A stretch of 64,000 bases of DNA from Haloarcula marina (lineage in GTDB: Archaea > Halobacteriota > Halobacteria > Halobacteriales > Haloarculaceae). The notes below the pieces were generated by a model, which was not told the DNA's origin, did not search any database, and saw only the letters and a program-made list of their open reading frames with translations. The position numbers and the translations under genes were made by a program. Numbering within the stretch: the stretch's first letter is position 1; each line of letters starts with the position of its first letter. Of this stretch, positions 1 through 9,947 are shown in pieces. Where the stretch lies: assembly GCF_024218775.1 (NCBI RefSeq), contig NZ_CP100404.1:2852001-2916000 (forward strand). Reading direction: 5' to 3'.

Positions 1-502
1 GACGCCCTCCGCAGTAGTCTCAGCAACAATCTGCGGTACGGCGGGGAACCGACCGACCGACAGATACAGGCCGCCGAGGAGTTCGGCGGAATCACCGTCA
101 GCGGCCAGCGCATCGGCTACCCTGACGAGAGCGAGACGACCACGGACGAACTACGAGGGGCGGGATGCCCTCGGACCACTACGGCGACGACCCGGACGCC
201 AACAACGAGGACGGCCCCAACGTCCTCGATGGCGACGGGGACGGTCAGGGTTAACGTCCCCGGACCTGACGACAGCACGGATTCGGGAGGCGTCAACGAC
301 GCCGACCCGGACAACTCCGAGGGAGCCACACCGCCCAACGCGCCCCGTCAGCCTGACGACCGAGGCGACGGCGGCCACCAGCAGGGCATCCCGGCACAGC
401 TCCGAGCGACCATCGAGCAGAACCCCGAGGCCGTCGGTATCGTAGTCGCGCTGGCCGGACTCATCGCCAGTCAGCGAGGAGGTTGCCCATGCCGGAAACT
501 GA
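1..502 (+). pseudogene. VP2-like acidic protein, 3' part, frameshifted copy
   Basis: Matches 17861-18358. Extra bases near 149, 158, 249 and 483 break the frame. The window starts inside the gene. Function is discussed at the intact copy; the frameshifts are probably assembly errors. Confidence 0.6.
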
Positions 503-581
503 GGCTGTCGTCGAGGACATGGACGACGCCGAGGTAGAGACTCAGCGCCAGCGAATCAAGCAGGAGGGCGGTCAGGCGTGA
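489..581 (+). CDS. 30-residue small virus protein (left copy)
   Basis: Same as 18345-18437. It starts inside the end of the VP2-like gene, follows a strong GGAGG-type ribosome site whose spacing is one base longer here because of the inserted T near 483, and overlaps the next start in a GTGA. Confidence 0.4.
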   Translation: MPETEAVVEDMDDAEVETQRQRIKQEGGQA

Positions 582-940
582 CGGTCATCCCGAAGCCTGA
601 ACCCGGCGACGTGGGGTACAACGACCCCATCACCCGCGAGCTGGACCCCGGACAACAGCTCGTCGTCACCTTCGAGCCGCGCCAGCGTATCACCGAGTTC
701 GTCCTGCCGTTCCTCGCGATGAGCAAGCACCCGGACTCGTCTTACGAGGTGTGGATGGACGGCCAGCGCGTCTACGGCCCGTCGCCCATCCCGCCGACGG
801 ACATAGACGATATGGTGCCGACGTTCATCCCGGCAAAGCGGTTCGAGAGCCGTCTTACCGTCTACTGCCGCAACCTCTCGGACACGACGACCCGCACGTA
901 CACAGTCCAACCTATCGGCTGGGAGGTGAGCGGCGAGTGA
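578..940 (+). CDS. 120-residue putative virion protein (left copy)
   Basis: Identical at protein level to the product of 18434-18796. One of the few structural-region genes in the left copy with no indel. Confidence 0.65.
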   Translation: MTVIPKPEPGDVGYNDPITRELDPGQQLVVTFEPRQRITEFVLPFLAMSKHPDSSYEVWMDGQRVYGPSPIPPTDIDDMVPTFIPAKRFESRLTVYCRNLSDTTTRTYTVQPIGWEVSGE

Positions 941-1334
941 CCATCTACTCTAACGGCAGAGTGGAGGACATTACTGAACGTCCAAGACGAGGACGGCAAC
1001 CCGCAGGCCCCCAGCAACGAGAAGCGGCAGAAGTCGATTGAGGCCGCGGTCAGCAACCCCGACGGTGCGACCATCCAGACGGTGACGACCTCGGGGACCG
1101 ACCCGGAGCAACTGCCGGACCTGACGATACCGGACGGGGGGCGCGGCGCTCATCGTCTACCTTCCCGGCAACAGCGGCGACGTGTACCTCGGAGACGCCG
1201 CCGAGCAGTTCGTACCGCTGACCGACCCCGGCAACGTATTCGGCTGGGAGGGCACCACGACCGCAGACCTGCACATCAAGACCAACAGCGCCGGTGACGG
1301 CGTGGGCATCATCTTCGAGGGGGCGCAAGCATGA
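937..1334 (+). pseudogene. 131-residue putative virion protein, frameshifted copy
   Basis: Matches 18793-19188. An extra T near 971 and an extra G in a G-run near 1137 break the frame twice. The second event restores neither the original frame nor the protein. Confidence 0.6.
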
Positions 1335-1898
1335 CGGAGACGAAGGGCGGCAACATCATCTTGCGCCGCGTCGACGTGCCGGACCATGTGGACCCCGGCG
1401 AGTCCTTCGAGGTGGACGCGCTCGTTTCCAACGGCGCGGCCTACATCAACCCGTGGGACGGCGACAAATGCGGCCTCGCACCGCCGGGCTACACTATCGA
1501 GGTGGACTTTCACGGCCCGGACGGAGCGACCCGGACGAAGGGGGCCGATGTGCCACACGACGACCGAGGTAGGCACCCGCGACGAGACGTACACGGCGAC
1601 GTTCACGGCCCCAGAGGACGGCGGCGAAGTCGAGATTGAGGCCAACGTCAGACTGCCCGGTAGCGGCATGGAGACGGGCACGGAGTCGGCTGTACTGACG
1701 GTCGCAGAGGGACACGTACCGACGCCGGAGCCTCCCGGTGACGACTCCAACGGGGACGGCGGCGGCGGCCTCGACCTCGGCGGCGCTGGCGGTCGGAACC
1801 TCAAGCTCGCCGCTGGAGCAATCGGACTCCTCGCGCTGTTGTGGGTGCTGGCACCCTACGCACAGCTCGGGGCGTCTCTCTCGGGAGGTGGCCGCTGA
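1331..1898 (+). pseudogene. 188-residue membrane-anchored beta protein, frameshifted copy
   Basis: Matches 19185-19751. One extra G in a G-run near 1546 splits the reading frame; both halves remain open in different frames. Confidence 0.6.
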
Positions 1899-2150
1899 TG
1901 GACCCCATCACCGGCTACGTCGTGCAAGCGGCGGCTATCGTGACGGCGGCGGGCGGCAACCTACGTCGCCGCGGCGGTCCGGCAGGTACTCCAGCAGGTG
2001 CAGGCCAACACCACCCGGAGCAAGCGCACCCGCCAGCTCGTCACCGGCGAGGACAGCCACCTGCGGGGCGTCCTGCCCCGGCTTCGACTCATCGAGGAGC
2101 GCGTACTGTCGACCGTTCGCACCGTCGAGAGCGAGGAGGGAGGCGAGTAA
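1898..2150 (+). pseudogene. 83-residue membrane/coiled-coil protein, frameshifted copy
   Basis: Matches 19751-20002. One extra G near 1951 shifts the frame inside the transmembrane segment. Confidence 0.55.
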
Positions 2151-3436
2151 TGCCGTTCCTCCAAGCATCCGCTGGCGGCGGCTGGACTACGTGCAGGCCG
2201 CCGAACCCGCCAACCCCGAGAAGGGCGATTCGTGGTACGACACGGACGGCGGTGCAGACGGACAGGGTGAGGCGAAGGTCTACGACGGGTCGACGTGGGA
2301 CGTGACCGGCTACATCAGCCACGACCAGCTCAACAACGTGGCACCCGCCGACCATCACGACCCCGTGACCGTCTCGGCCCCGCTGACGCGCTCGGGACAG
2401 GCACTCGCCCTCGCAATCGGCAACGCGCTCACCGTCGACGGCAACAACGACCTCGCGGTAGACGAGTCGGCCATCTCGCACGACAACATCGCGGGCGTCT
2501 CTGCCGCCGACCATCACGACCCCGTGACCGTCTCGGACCCGCTGACCGAGGACGGCACGCAGGGCCTCGCGCTGGCGCTGGCGTCGAACCTCCGCGTCAA
2601 CGGGACCGCCCCTCGACCTCGCCCGCAACATCGAGGTGGGAGACGACTACCGGGGACTGCACCTCCGAGGTACCAACGCGACCGAGGAGAGCGACACCGC
2701 CGACAAGTGGGGCGTGCGGAAGTACCAAGACGACTTCCGTATCCGGCACTATGACGACTCGGCGGCGTCGTGGAGTAAGATGCTCCGCATCACGCCCAAC
2801 GGAGAGGTTCGCATCATCGAGGGACCGTTACACCTCGAAATGGGCAACATCACGGCCCTCAACAAGATAGAGGCGTCTGGTACCGGAATCGAGACGCTAT
2901 GGCACGCGACCGATAATCACATCCGCTGGCAACGGTACGACGACCAGCGGCAACTATTCCGTCTCGACTTCGACGCGATGACCGCCGAGGCCGTCGACGC
3001 CGACCTCTACGAGCAGGGCAACCGCGTGGCGACTCGTCCGTATGTCGACGGCGAGGTAAGCACGCACGAGGGACGGACTGACAACCCCCACAACGTCACC
3101 GACGACCAGACCGGCGCGGCGTCGGCCCTCTCGTCACACGCCGGGGACGCTGACGCGCACCTCGGGACGCCGACCGACGAGAGCGGCACGCTGGACCCCG
3201 GTAGCACCGGCATCTACAGCACGACCGTTTCACTCACGAACTCCTACGTCTCGGGTTCCGCGACGGCTGGAGTATTCGACAGCGGCAACGAGTGGAGTCC
3301 CAGCCGGGGAAGAACCTACGTCGAGAACTACACCTTCGACGGAAACGGCCACATCGACGGGTTCGTACTGCACTACGAGACGGACACCAGCAGTAGCGAT
3401 TACGTGAAGTGGACTTTCACGGGCAACACCGCATGA
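2150..3436 (+). pseudogene. Spike-like protein, frameshifted copy
   Basis: Matches 20002-21288. A missing G near 2183 and an extra C near 2611 leave the total length unchanged but put about 140 codons out of frame, including both HHDPV repeats. The rest of the C-terminal part is intact. Confidence 0.6.
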
Positions 3437-3693
3437 TAGCACTACAACTCTCACAGATTCCGACCCCAGATGCACAGTCTCTCGCACTCGCCGTTCTCTG
3501 CCTCGTGGCAGGTATGGCGGTCCCGACCCGGTACGGCATGGAGCGCATCGAGGGCTTCGGTCGGTGGGTCGCGTCGAAGCTCCCGTACAAGGCTCCGCCG
3601 GGCAAGGAGAGCGAGCAGGCGATGGCCGACGCGGTGTACGGCCCTCGCGTCGAGGACGCCGACGCTGTCGACAGTGAGGAGCAACAGCCGTGA
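3433..3693 (+). CDS. 86-residue membrane protein (left copy)
   Basis: Same protein as 21285-21545: an N-terminal membrane span then a charged tail. The start overlaps the spike stop in an ATGA. Confidence 0.6.
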   Translation: MIALQLSQIPTPDAQSLALAVLCLVAGMAVPTRYGMERIEGFGRWVASKLPYKAPPGKESEQAMADAVYGPRVEDADAVDSEEQQP

Positions 3694-4121
3694 TGTTTCC
3701 GTATCACGTCGTTCCCGACGGCAACGCGGCCCTGCCGCACCACTACGTGACGATGCTGCTGGCGGCGCTCGTGCCGGTCCTCATCGTGTGGGACGACCAC
3801 CGCGACAGGGAGCCGTGGATAGTCCTGAGCGGCATCCTCGGCGGCGTCGTCGCCTTCGGGCTGGTGTGGCCGCGCTATCCCGTTATCGGCGCGACGCTGA
3901 CGCTCGCCGCGAACGCGGTGGTGATACTCGCTCCCTTCCGCCCGGCGTGGTCCGAATACTGGCCGCGGCGTCACCGGGTAGCCGTCGTCGTCTTCGCGCT
4001 CATCGCCGCCGACGACTCGGTACAGCACGCGCTCGGGTGGCCGATGCCGATTGATTGGGTGTGGAAGCACGGCGGGCGGTCGGCGGTCGTCGAGGTGTTC
4101 GGCGCGGTCGCTGGCGTTTGA
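3693..4121 (+). CDS. Four-span membrane protein (left copy)
   Basis: Same protein as 21545-21973. The ATG overlaps the preceding stop; a GTG one codon upstream is also possible. Confidence 0.6.
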   Translation: MFPYHVVPDGNAALPHHYVTMLLAALVPVLIVWDDHRDREPWIVLSGILGGVVAFGLVWPRYPVIGATLTLAANAVVILAPFRPAWSEYWPRRHRVAVVVFALIAADDSVQHALGWPMPIDWVWKHGGRSAVVEVFGAVAGV

Positions 4122-4203
4122 CTAGTATTCGGATGCCCACACTAATTCGGACGAAGTAATTTTATGTGTATTTGCAACTAATCGAGCATACAACTCGTAT
4201 AAA

Positions 4204-4437
4204 ATGGAAATCCCATCATATTCCGAATTTGTTGCAGAAGCAGGTCCTGCGGAGTATATCGGAGTTTTAGAAAGGGCCGTTGCTCTTTTTCTCCCATTCT
4301 TGACGGTTTATTCACTGTATGTCGTACAGACTACTGGGGAGAGGTACGGCCTCTACGCTACGATAGTTCTTGGACTGACATTTGCACTGTGGAATATAGC
4401 TTTCTCCGAATACGTATATCGTTATTTAACAGATTAA
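4204..4437 (+). CDS. 77-residue membrane protein (left copy)
   Basis: Same as 22056-22289. First gene of the lower-GC cargo segment, with an AT-rich leader directly upstream. Confidence 0.5.
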   Translation: MEIPSYSEFVAEAGPAEYIGVLERAVALFLPFLTVYSLYVVQTTGERYGLYATIVLGLTFALWNIAFSEYVYRYLTD

Positions 4438-4621
4438 CATCTCACTATTCCCGTCGTGGAGTCGGATATTTGTGCCCGAGAATCCTCTATTCTAGTGTAG
4501 ACCGTAGTTTAATACTTAGTCATCTGGACTGCAACTACCGTTTGGTACATCTGCTTGTTAAGCTCTGTAGTGCCGTGCGTTGGCGAATTCTTAACTTGGT
4601 GTATGCCACTTCGAGAAGTAT

Positions 4622-5146
4622 ATGTCTGCCATTCAGACGCACGACCTGTACGGGCTGGAAATAGGGGCTGAACCTAAAGATAAACCGTCGCCGGTTCTGT
4701 GGACAGACTCTCAGCCGACTGTTGAGATTACCTTTTCAAACAACTCTGATGTACAGTGGCGAGAAGATACGACAGTTCATTTTTTCATCGAAATTGACGA
4801 CGACGTGGTGTGGTCGAGGAACGTCAAGATGGGCACGGAGCTTGCACCGGGTGAAACGACCACAGTGACCGTTGAAACTGGACCATTGACCTATGAAGGC
4901 CACGCAGTCCTCGGATTTTCTATTAAATCCGGTATCAATATAAAAAGCGAGCCTCGGTCTCTCGAACCTGGTGATTCTACATACACACTACACCCTACAA
5001 GTGCGTTCAGCGTTTGGGACCGTTCGCACTATATTTCGACGGTGAAGCGCCCGAAGCAATTTCAGAAATGGATTATCTTTACATCAGTCGTTCTGATCTT
5101 CTTCGCAGGTGTCCAGTTATGGCTCGCGTATTTTCCGCCGGGGTGA
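4622..5146 (+). CDS. C-tail-anchored beta-domain protein (left copy)
   Basis: Same as 22474-22998; no indel differences in the gene. Confidence 0.55.
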   Translation: MSAIQTHDLYGLEIGAEPKDKPSPVLWTDSQPTVEITFSNNSDVQWREDTTVHFFIEIDDDVVWSRNVKMGTELAPGETTTVTVETGPLTYEGHAVLGFSIKSGINIKSEPRSLEPGDSTYTLHPTSAFSVWDRSHYISTVKRPKQFQKWIIFTSVVLIFFAGVQLWLAYFPPG

Positions 5147-5386
5147 CGCTCAAATTCACCCTGAAAGAGAAGTGTGACAGCATTTCACAACTTGGGAATT
5201 TCTTCTCAGTAACCAACAAGAGAATGGGCCGAATGACCCTCTTTTGTACTGACCAACGCACGATACCCAAATCCGGTGCCCGAGAACCCGCCATTCTGGT
5301 GCAATCTCGCTCTATCTGACCCCTGCTGACCCCCGAGTTCACCGAAAAAAACTAGATGTTTTGCAATAGAACTGGGGAACGAGTGC

Positions 5387-6046
5387 ATGAGGCTGAAGGA
5401 CTACGACAACGACGACGGTAAGCGGGTGTGGCTGTCGGACGACGAACTGACGCGATTCATCGAGCAGGCCGAGACGCCGCACCAGCGGTTAGCCTTCCTG
5501 CTCGCCGGTCGGGTCGGACTGCGGCGCTCGGAAATCGTCGAGGTGTGCCCGCAAGACCTCGTCGACGGTCCGACCGGCGACCACATCCGCGTGTGGGAGA
5601 GCTACGCGAAGCGAGACAAGTACCGAGAGCCGCCCGTACCGAAGGAGGTTGTGACCATCGCGGAGACGCTGGCGTACCAGCAGGACGACGACGAGCCGCT
5701 GATAGACGTGGCGGGGTCGACGGTCTACCGCTGGGTCCGACGCGCCGCCGACGCCCTGGAGGCCGAGACGGACGACCGCGGCTGGCAGTACCTCGACGTT
5801 CATGACCTCCGGCGGACGTGGGGCACGTACCTACTAGAGCAGGGCGTGATTCCGTCGGTCGTGATGTCCTTCGGTGGCTGGGAGGACTGGGACACGTTCA
5901 GGAAGCACTACCTCGGAGAGTTCAGCCCGGAGGCGATTCGACGAGAGCGGGGCAAAGTCGACTTCCTAGAGGGCGGCGACGAAAGCGCCGAGGTAGTCCA
6001 GATGGGGTCGCTAGAGCCATCCACTAGGCATCATAAAGCTAACTGA
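5387..6046 (+). CDS. Catalytic-core tyrosine recombinase (left copy)
   Basis: Same protein as 23238-23897. The only nearby difference is one extra A in the A-run about 40 bases upstream, outside the gene. Confidence 0.8.
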   Translation: MRLKDYDNDDGKRVWLSDDELTRFIEQAETPHQRLAFLLAGRVGLRRSEIVEVCPQDLVDGPTGDHIRVWESYAKRDKYREPPVPKEVVTIAETLAYQQDDDEPLIDVAGSTVYRWVRRAADALEAETDDRGWQYLDVHDLRRTWGTYLLEQGVIPSVVMSFGGWEDWDTFRKHYLGEFSPEAIRRERGKVDFLEGGDESAEVVQMGSLEPSTRHHKAN

Positions 6047-6102
6047 GGGCTATCGTGCGAGGAGGTTTGGTGAATTTTATCAGAATAAGTCTCTGCCAAA
6101 CT

Positions 6103-7023
6103 TACTCCCTATCGACTGTGTGTTGCTTTTGCCCATCCATTCATAACGAATTCTGTCTCATCATTCCATATTCCTGGGCCATATGCGTTTATTCCGTGTT
6201 CAATTGCTTCCTCAAAGCTCATTCCGTATTCTAACTCTATATATTGTGGTTTGATAGCTCGTTTCACATGACCAGAAATCGGATAAGTATACTCAGTGTA
6301 AAACAATTACTTGCATCACAAGTGCAGAATAGCCTTCTGCTATCCAATCATCAACACTATAAGGGAATTTGTCAAGCGTCATCTCATCTGAGGCGATATC
6401 AATATACACCGGACCTGCGAAAGTCTGATTCAATTCCTTGGCTTGTAGAACTTCATCACCAGTGCTGATTCTATCCGGTCGGGTCAAAGGCATCAAAAAC
6501 CCATCTGTAACCGTTTTTCAATACCTCTGTGACATATTTTCCTTTCCCACTACCCGTATTCTCTGACTCAACAACGCCACGTACAATCACCTCTAACTTG
6601 GGGTTTTTTGCCAAGGCATCACCGTAATTCGACAATACCACAAATAACCGATTTTCTATGGCAAAATAATCTTCAATAGTTATCAAATGGTGCACGCTCT
6701 GACCTCATTAATTCTGTCTGGTTATCTAAGATATCTGATTGCCTTTCTTGTATCGCTATAACTTGTTCTTGTAGTTTTGCTTGCTTAGCTACTGCTTGAG
6801 TTTGTGTTGATTGCTCACTGGCCATTTGAATATACACCACTAAAAGAGCAAAAGAGAGGATAACGCTACTAAAAATCCCAACGGCGCGAAGTACGGATAC
6901 TGTCGGAAGAGGCGTCAAATAGAATAGAGCAGTAGTAAAAGCGCCCACACTGCCAAAAATAAGTACAAAGCTGACTATTATACCTGTATTTATTGAGGGG
7001 AGCCTATTGAAAGACCAATTCAT
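6103..7023 (-). pseudogene. 305-residue membrane protein, frameshifted copy
   Basis: Matches 23953-24870. Single-base insertions near 6138, 6302, 6507 and 6685 break the frame four times. The intact partner has one open frame. Confidence 0.6.
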
Positions 7024-7029
7024 AACATT

Positions 7030-7374
7030 CTACCAATACGGCTTTACACTCGCGTGCGACCAGTTAGAGGGCGTTGCGAAACGGTCTTTGAATACCTTGC
7101 TCGGCTTGGGTTCGGGATAGTGTTCAGCGTCGAGGTCGCCCTTCAGGTACAGAATACCCTCGCTCGTCAGGTCGTACATATCTCCATGAATCGGCTCGAT
7201 AAACCCGGCGTAGTGTAGACACATGCACCGCTCGCGGATTCGGCTCTCGGAGGCGCTGAAGCCGCGTTCACTTTCGAGCAGGCGTGGTGAGGCCCATCCC
7301 TCGGAGCGGATGAACTCCATGATACGCTCGTCCAACTGTTCCATCCAGTAAGCCGACTTTCTCCCGTCCATCAT
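7030..7374 (-). CDS. Winged-helix protein (left copy)
   Basis: Same protein as 24877-25221, with no indel differences. Confidence 0.65.
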   Translation of the reverse strand: MMDGRKSAYWMEQLDERIMEFIRSEGWASPRLLESERGFSASESRIRERCMCLHYAGFIEPIHGDMYDLTSEGILYLKGDLDAEHYPEPKPSKVFKDRFATPSNWSHASVKPYW

Positions 7375-7695
7375 TCAGGCTTGCTCGTGGTTCTCGCCAG
7401 CGCTGGGGCCGTTCTCATCGACGAAGGATTTTACTTCATCCGGTGCATCTTCGGACGTATCTATCTCGCCGTCTAAGTAGCGTTCTCCTCGCTCTGTAAT
7501 TGTGTAGACTCCATTTCCTAAATCCCGAAGTAAACGATGCTCAACCAACTTCTTACACCGCTTCGAAATATAGGACCGGGTGTATCTGACGTAGCCACTG
7601 TCTTTCATCTCTTTTGGACGGCCAGAATCCTTCTCACGAATATATTCTAGGATTCTGTCGTCCGCAAGCACCATCCAATCTCCCGAGTATCGCAT
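7375..7695 (-). CDS. PhiH1-repressor-like winged-helix protein (left copy)
   Basis: Same protein as 25222-25542. It ends one base before the next minus-strand gene begins, so the pair is probably co-transcribed. Confidence 0.7.
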   Translation of the reverse strand: MRYSGDWMVLADDRILEYIREKDSGRPKEMKDSGYVRYTRSYISKRCKKLVEHRLLRDLGNGVYTITERGERYLDGEIDTSEDAPDEVKSFVDENGPSAGENHEQA

Positions 7696-7701
7696 TATTG
7701 G

Positions 7702-7713
7702 TTAATTATCAAT
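7702..7713 (+). promoter_or_regulatory. Operator-like motif TTAATTATCAAT (left copy)
   Basis: Exact copy of the 12-base motif at 25549 and 11309. It lies just upstream of the winged-helix gene start. Confidence 0.4.
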
Positions 7714-7817
7714 CTCTGGGGGTATGATAGTGCCGGGAGAGTCTTCTGAGACGCAGTAGTGATTTTTAGCCACTGCGTAAACTATATATGACTCAGCGAG
7801 TAATTGCTAATTAACGC

Positions 7818-8030
7818 ATGGCTCAGAGAAGCCTATCAGTGTCTATCTCGATGCCGCTTGAGATGGACCAAGACATACAGAGAGAAGCAGAGAGGCACGA
7901 GATGGGGTACTCAGAGTACGTCCGCCACATCATTCGACAGGCGACGGACTCACCATTTGAGTGCCCGGAGACGGTGCTGTGTACGGACGAGAACCACCGG
8001 ACGGAAGAATCTGAGAAGGGGGCCGCCTAA
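7818..8030 (+). CDS. Ribbon-helix-helix protein (left copy)
   Basis: Same 70-residue protein as 25664-25876. The upstream control region differs between copies near 7763 and 7788. Confidence 0.65.
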   Translation: MAQRSLSVSISMPLEMDQDIQREAERHEMGYSEYVRHIIRQATDSPFECPETVLCTDENHRTEESEKGAA

Positions 8031-8033
8031 ACT

Positions 8034-8114
8034 ATGTCCAGTAGCCTCAAGGCCCCCGAATCGGACGACGGTAGCGGCCAGCAAAAGAGTGACGACGCGG
8101 AGGACGGCCCATGA
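8034..8114 (+). CDS. 26-residue acidic peptide (left copy)
   Basis: Same as 25880-25960; the stop overlaps the next start. Confidence 0.3.
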   Translation: MSSSLKAPESDDGSGQQKSDDAEDGP

Positions 8115-8455
8115 GCGGTGACGCCGTCGACCCGGAGGACCTGCCGGGGAGCTACACGCCCGCCGTCGTTCAGCTCGCTTCTGAGGGTCCGGTGTTCGTG
8201 GCCGACTACTACACCCTGAGCAGTGGGTGGGTTGCGGTCCGGCAGTGGGACGGCGAGCGAGTGAAGGTCCCACCGCACCGGGTGTCCACCATCTCGGAGG
8301 TTCGGGTACAGAGCTACGGTACCGACCGGACCTGCCTCAAGCGCCGCGTTGCGGACGACGAGCGCCGAGAGATGGCGGTGTCCGACACGACCGCCGGTAT
8401 GGTCGTGCCCGACGCGGTCGAGGCGACGCCGCCGACCAGCGAGACGAGAGCATGA
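8111..8455 (+). CDS. 114-residue protein of unknown function (left copy)
   Basis: Same as 25957-26301. Confidence 0.55.
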   Translation: MSGDAVDPEDLPGSYTPAVVQLASEGPVFVADYYTLSSGWVAVRQWDGERVKVPPHRVSTISEVRVQSYGTDRTCLKRRVADDERREMAVSDTTAGMVVPDAVEATPPTSETRA

Positions 8456-8661
8456 CCGCGGCGCAGGCACAGCTACGGGACTTCGAGCCGGACCTATCGC
8501 CGCTCACGGAAGCAGAGCGAGAGGTGTACGAAGCAGTCGAACTCGGCGGCTTCGGCGTTCGGGAGTATGGGCGACACACCGGGCGGAAGCCGGGGACTGT
8601 CGGCAACCTGTTGGGCCGCGCCCGCTCGAAGGTCGACGTTGAGGGGGTCGAGTGGAAGTGA
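8452..8661 (+). CDS. Sigma-70 region-4-like HTH protein (left copy)
   Basis: Same as 26298-26507. Confidence 0.6.
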   Translation: MTAAQAQLRDFEPDLSPLTEAEREVYEAVELGGFGVREYGRHTGRKPGTVGNLLGRARSKVDVEGVEWK

Positions 8662-9686
8662 CCGGCCCGCCGTCACTCTCGCCGCGTGAGGCGAGGGACC
8701 GCTATCTCGACCACCGACGCACCGAGGCGTCGGCGTCGTCCATCAAGTCGTGGCACTACCGACTGAAGCACTTCGTCGAGTGGGCCGACGACGAGGGAGG
8801 CATCGAGGATATGCGCGACCTCGACGGCTGGACGCTCGACGAGTACGAGACTCACCGCCGGTCGGCGGGCGTCTCGGCGGTGACGCTGAACGCCGAGATG
8901 CAAACGTTCAAGAACTGGCTGGAGTATCTGGCCCGCATCGAGGTGGTCGACGACGGCCTCCCCGAGAAGGTCCACGTTCCGGGCGTCCCCGACGGCGAAG
9001 ACACGAACGACGAGATGCTTGAGCAGGGCGACGCCTACGCGCTCATCCAGTCGTTCCGAGAGAACCCGGAGCGTCGAGGGACGGACAAGCACGCCCTGCT
9101 GGAACTGCTTTGGTTCACGGGCTGTCGCGTCGGCGCGGCTCGTTCGCTGGACCTTCGAGACTACCACAGCGAGGAGCAGTATGTCGAGTTCCGCCACCGT
9201 CCGGGTTCGGGTACGCCGCTGAAGAACGACAGCGACGGCGAGCGAGCGGTAGGCTTGCCGCCGTCGGTGTGCGAGGTGCTGGATACGTACGTCGACCAGT
9301 ACCGGACTGAGGCCCACGACGACGGGCGACAGCCGCTTTTCACGACGGTTCAGGGCCGACCGGCGGAGAACACCCTGCGCGTCTGGTGCTATCTCGCTAC
9401 CCAGCCGTGTTTGCACGAGCTGTGTCCGCACGGGATGGAGCGAGATACCTGCGAGTTCGTCCACGTCCACCATGCGAGTAAGTGTCCGTCGTCGGTGTCG
9501 CCGCATCGGGTCAGAACGGGCAGTATCACGTGGCAACGGGACATGGGCCTCCCGGCGGAAGTCGTCGGGGAGCGCGTGAACGCAACGCTCGAAGTGATTG
9601 AATCGTACTACGACAAGGCGACGGCACGTCAGCGGTTGGAGCAACGCCGTCGGCCATACATCGAGAACCTACAACTGGAAGACTGA
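8658..9686 (+). CDS. Tyrosine integrase (left copy)
   Basis: Same protein as 26504-27532. It lies next to the circular junction at 9779, as expected of an integrase gene beside attP. Confidence 0.85.
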   Translation: MTGPPSLSPREARDRYLDHRRTEASASSIKSWHYRLKHFVEWADDEGGIEDMRDLDGWTLDEYETHRRSAGVSAVTLNAEMQTFKNWLEYLARIEVVDDGLPEKVHVPGVPDGEDTNDEMLEQGDAYALIQSFRENPERRGTDKHALLELLWFTGCRVGAARSLDLRDYHSEEQYVEFRHRPGSGTPLKNDSDGERAVGLPPSVCEVLDTYVDQYRTEAHDDGRQPLFTTVQGRPAENTLRVWCYLATQPCLHELCPHGMERDTCEFVHVHHASKCPSSVSPHRVRTGSITWQRDMGLPAEVVGERVNATLEVIESYYDKATARQRLEQRRRPYIENLQLED

Positions 9687-9744
9687 GACGATGAACCCAC
9701 CACACTTTGTTTCGGCACGTTCGCACCGTCGGAGCGGTTGCCCA

Positions 9745-9779
9745 CGAGGGTATTTGATTCCTCGGCGGTCCCACTCCAA
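9745..9779 (+). other. Circular-form attachment junction (attP-like)
   Basis: The core contains a T-arm-like hairpin (CGAGG, ten bases, CCTCG) then GCGGTCCCA, which resembles the 3' end of an archaeal tRNA such as proline tRNA. Upstream is the provirus right end and downstream the provirus left end. The join is therefore unit-to-unit, not host-to-virus. At 27625 the same core continues into host DNA instead. Confidence 0.65.
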
Positions 9780-9800
9780 AATAAAGGAAAGCGGCCCTCT

Positions 9801-9947
9801 ATGCCGCTTTTTCACTTCAACGAGGTGGTCAGCGTGAGCCACGCGGCTGACGCCCACCTCGGGGAAGTCTGTACCATCTGCGGCTTCGTCATCGACCGCG
9901 AGTTGAAACGCTGTCCGGCGCTCGACGAGGGAGGCTGTCGGCCATGA
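9801..9947 (+). CDS. 48-residue Cys-rich zinc-ribbon-like protein
   Basis: The protein has Cys at residues 24, 27, 38 and 46 (CxxC-x10-C-x7-C), enough for one zinc site. It is the first gene of the left end, and its stop overlaps the start of the SWIM protein (ATGA), so the two are translationally coupled. In the circular join an open frame extends upstream across the attachment core to 9738. In the integrated form its promoter would be supplied by host DNA. Function unknown; a small regulator is a guess. Confidence 0.5.
   Translation: MPLFHFNEVVSVSHAADAHLGEVCTICGFVIDRELKRCPALDEGGCRP

Larger units (their letters stand above)
1..9779. repeat. Partial, indel-bearing copy of the provirus right part
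   Basis: This stretch matches 17861-27625 almost exactly. Reading both copies side by side, I find 14 single-base insertions, two single-base deletions and one small complex change near 7788; together they explain the 14-base length difference. Events fall near 149, 158, 249, 483, 971, 1137, 1546, 1951, 2183, 2611, 5350, 6138, 6302, 6507, 6685, 7763 and 7788. Nearly pure indels, many in homopolymers, look like sequencing error rather than mutation. Confidence 0.85.
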
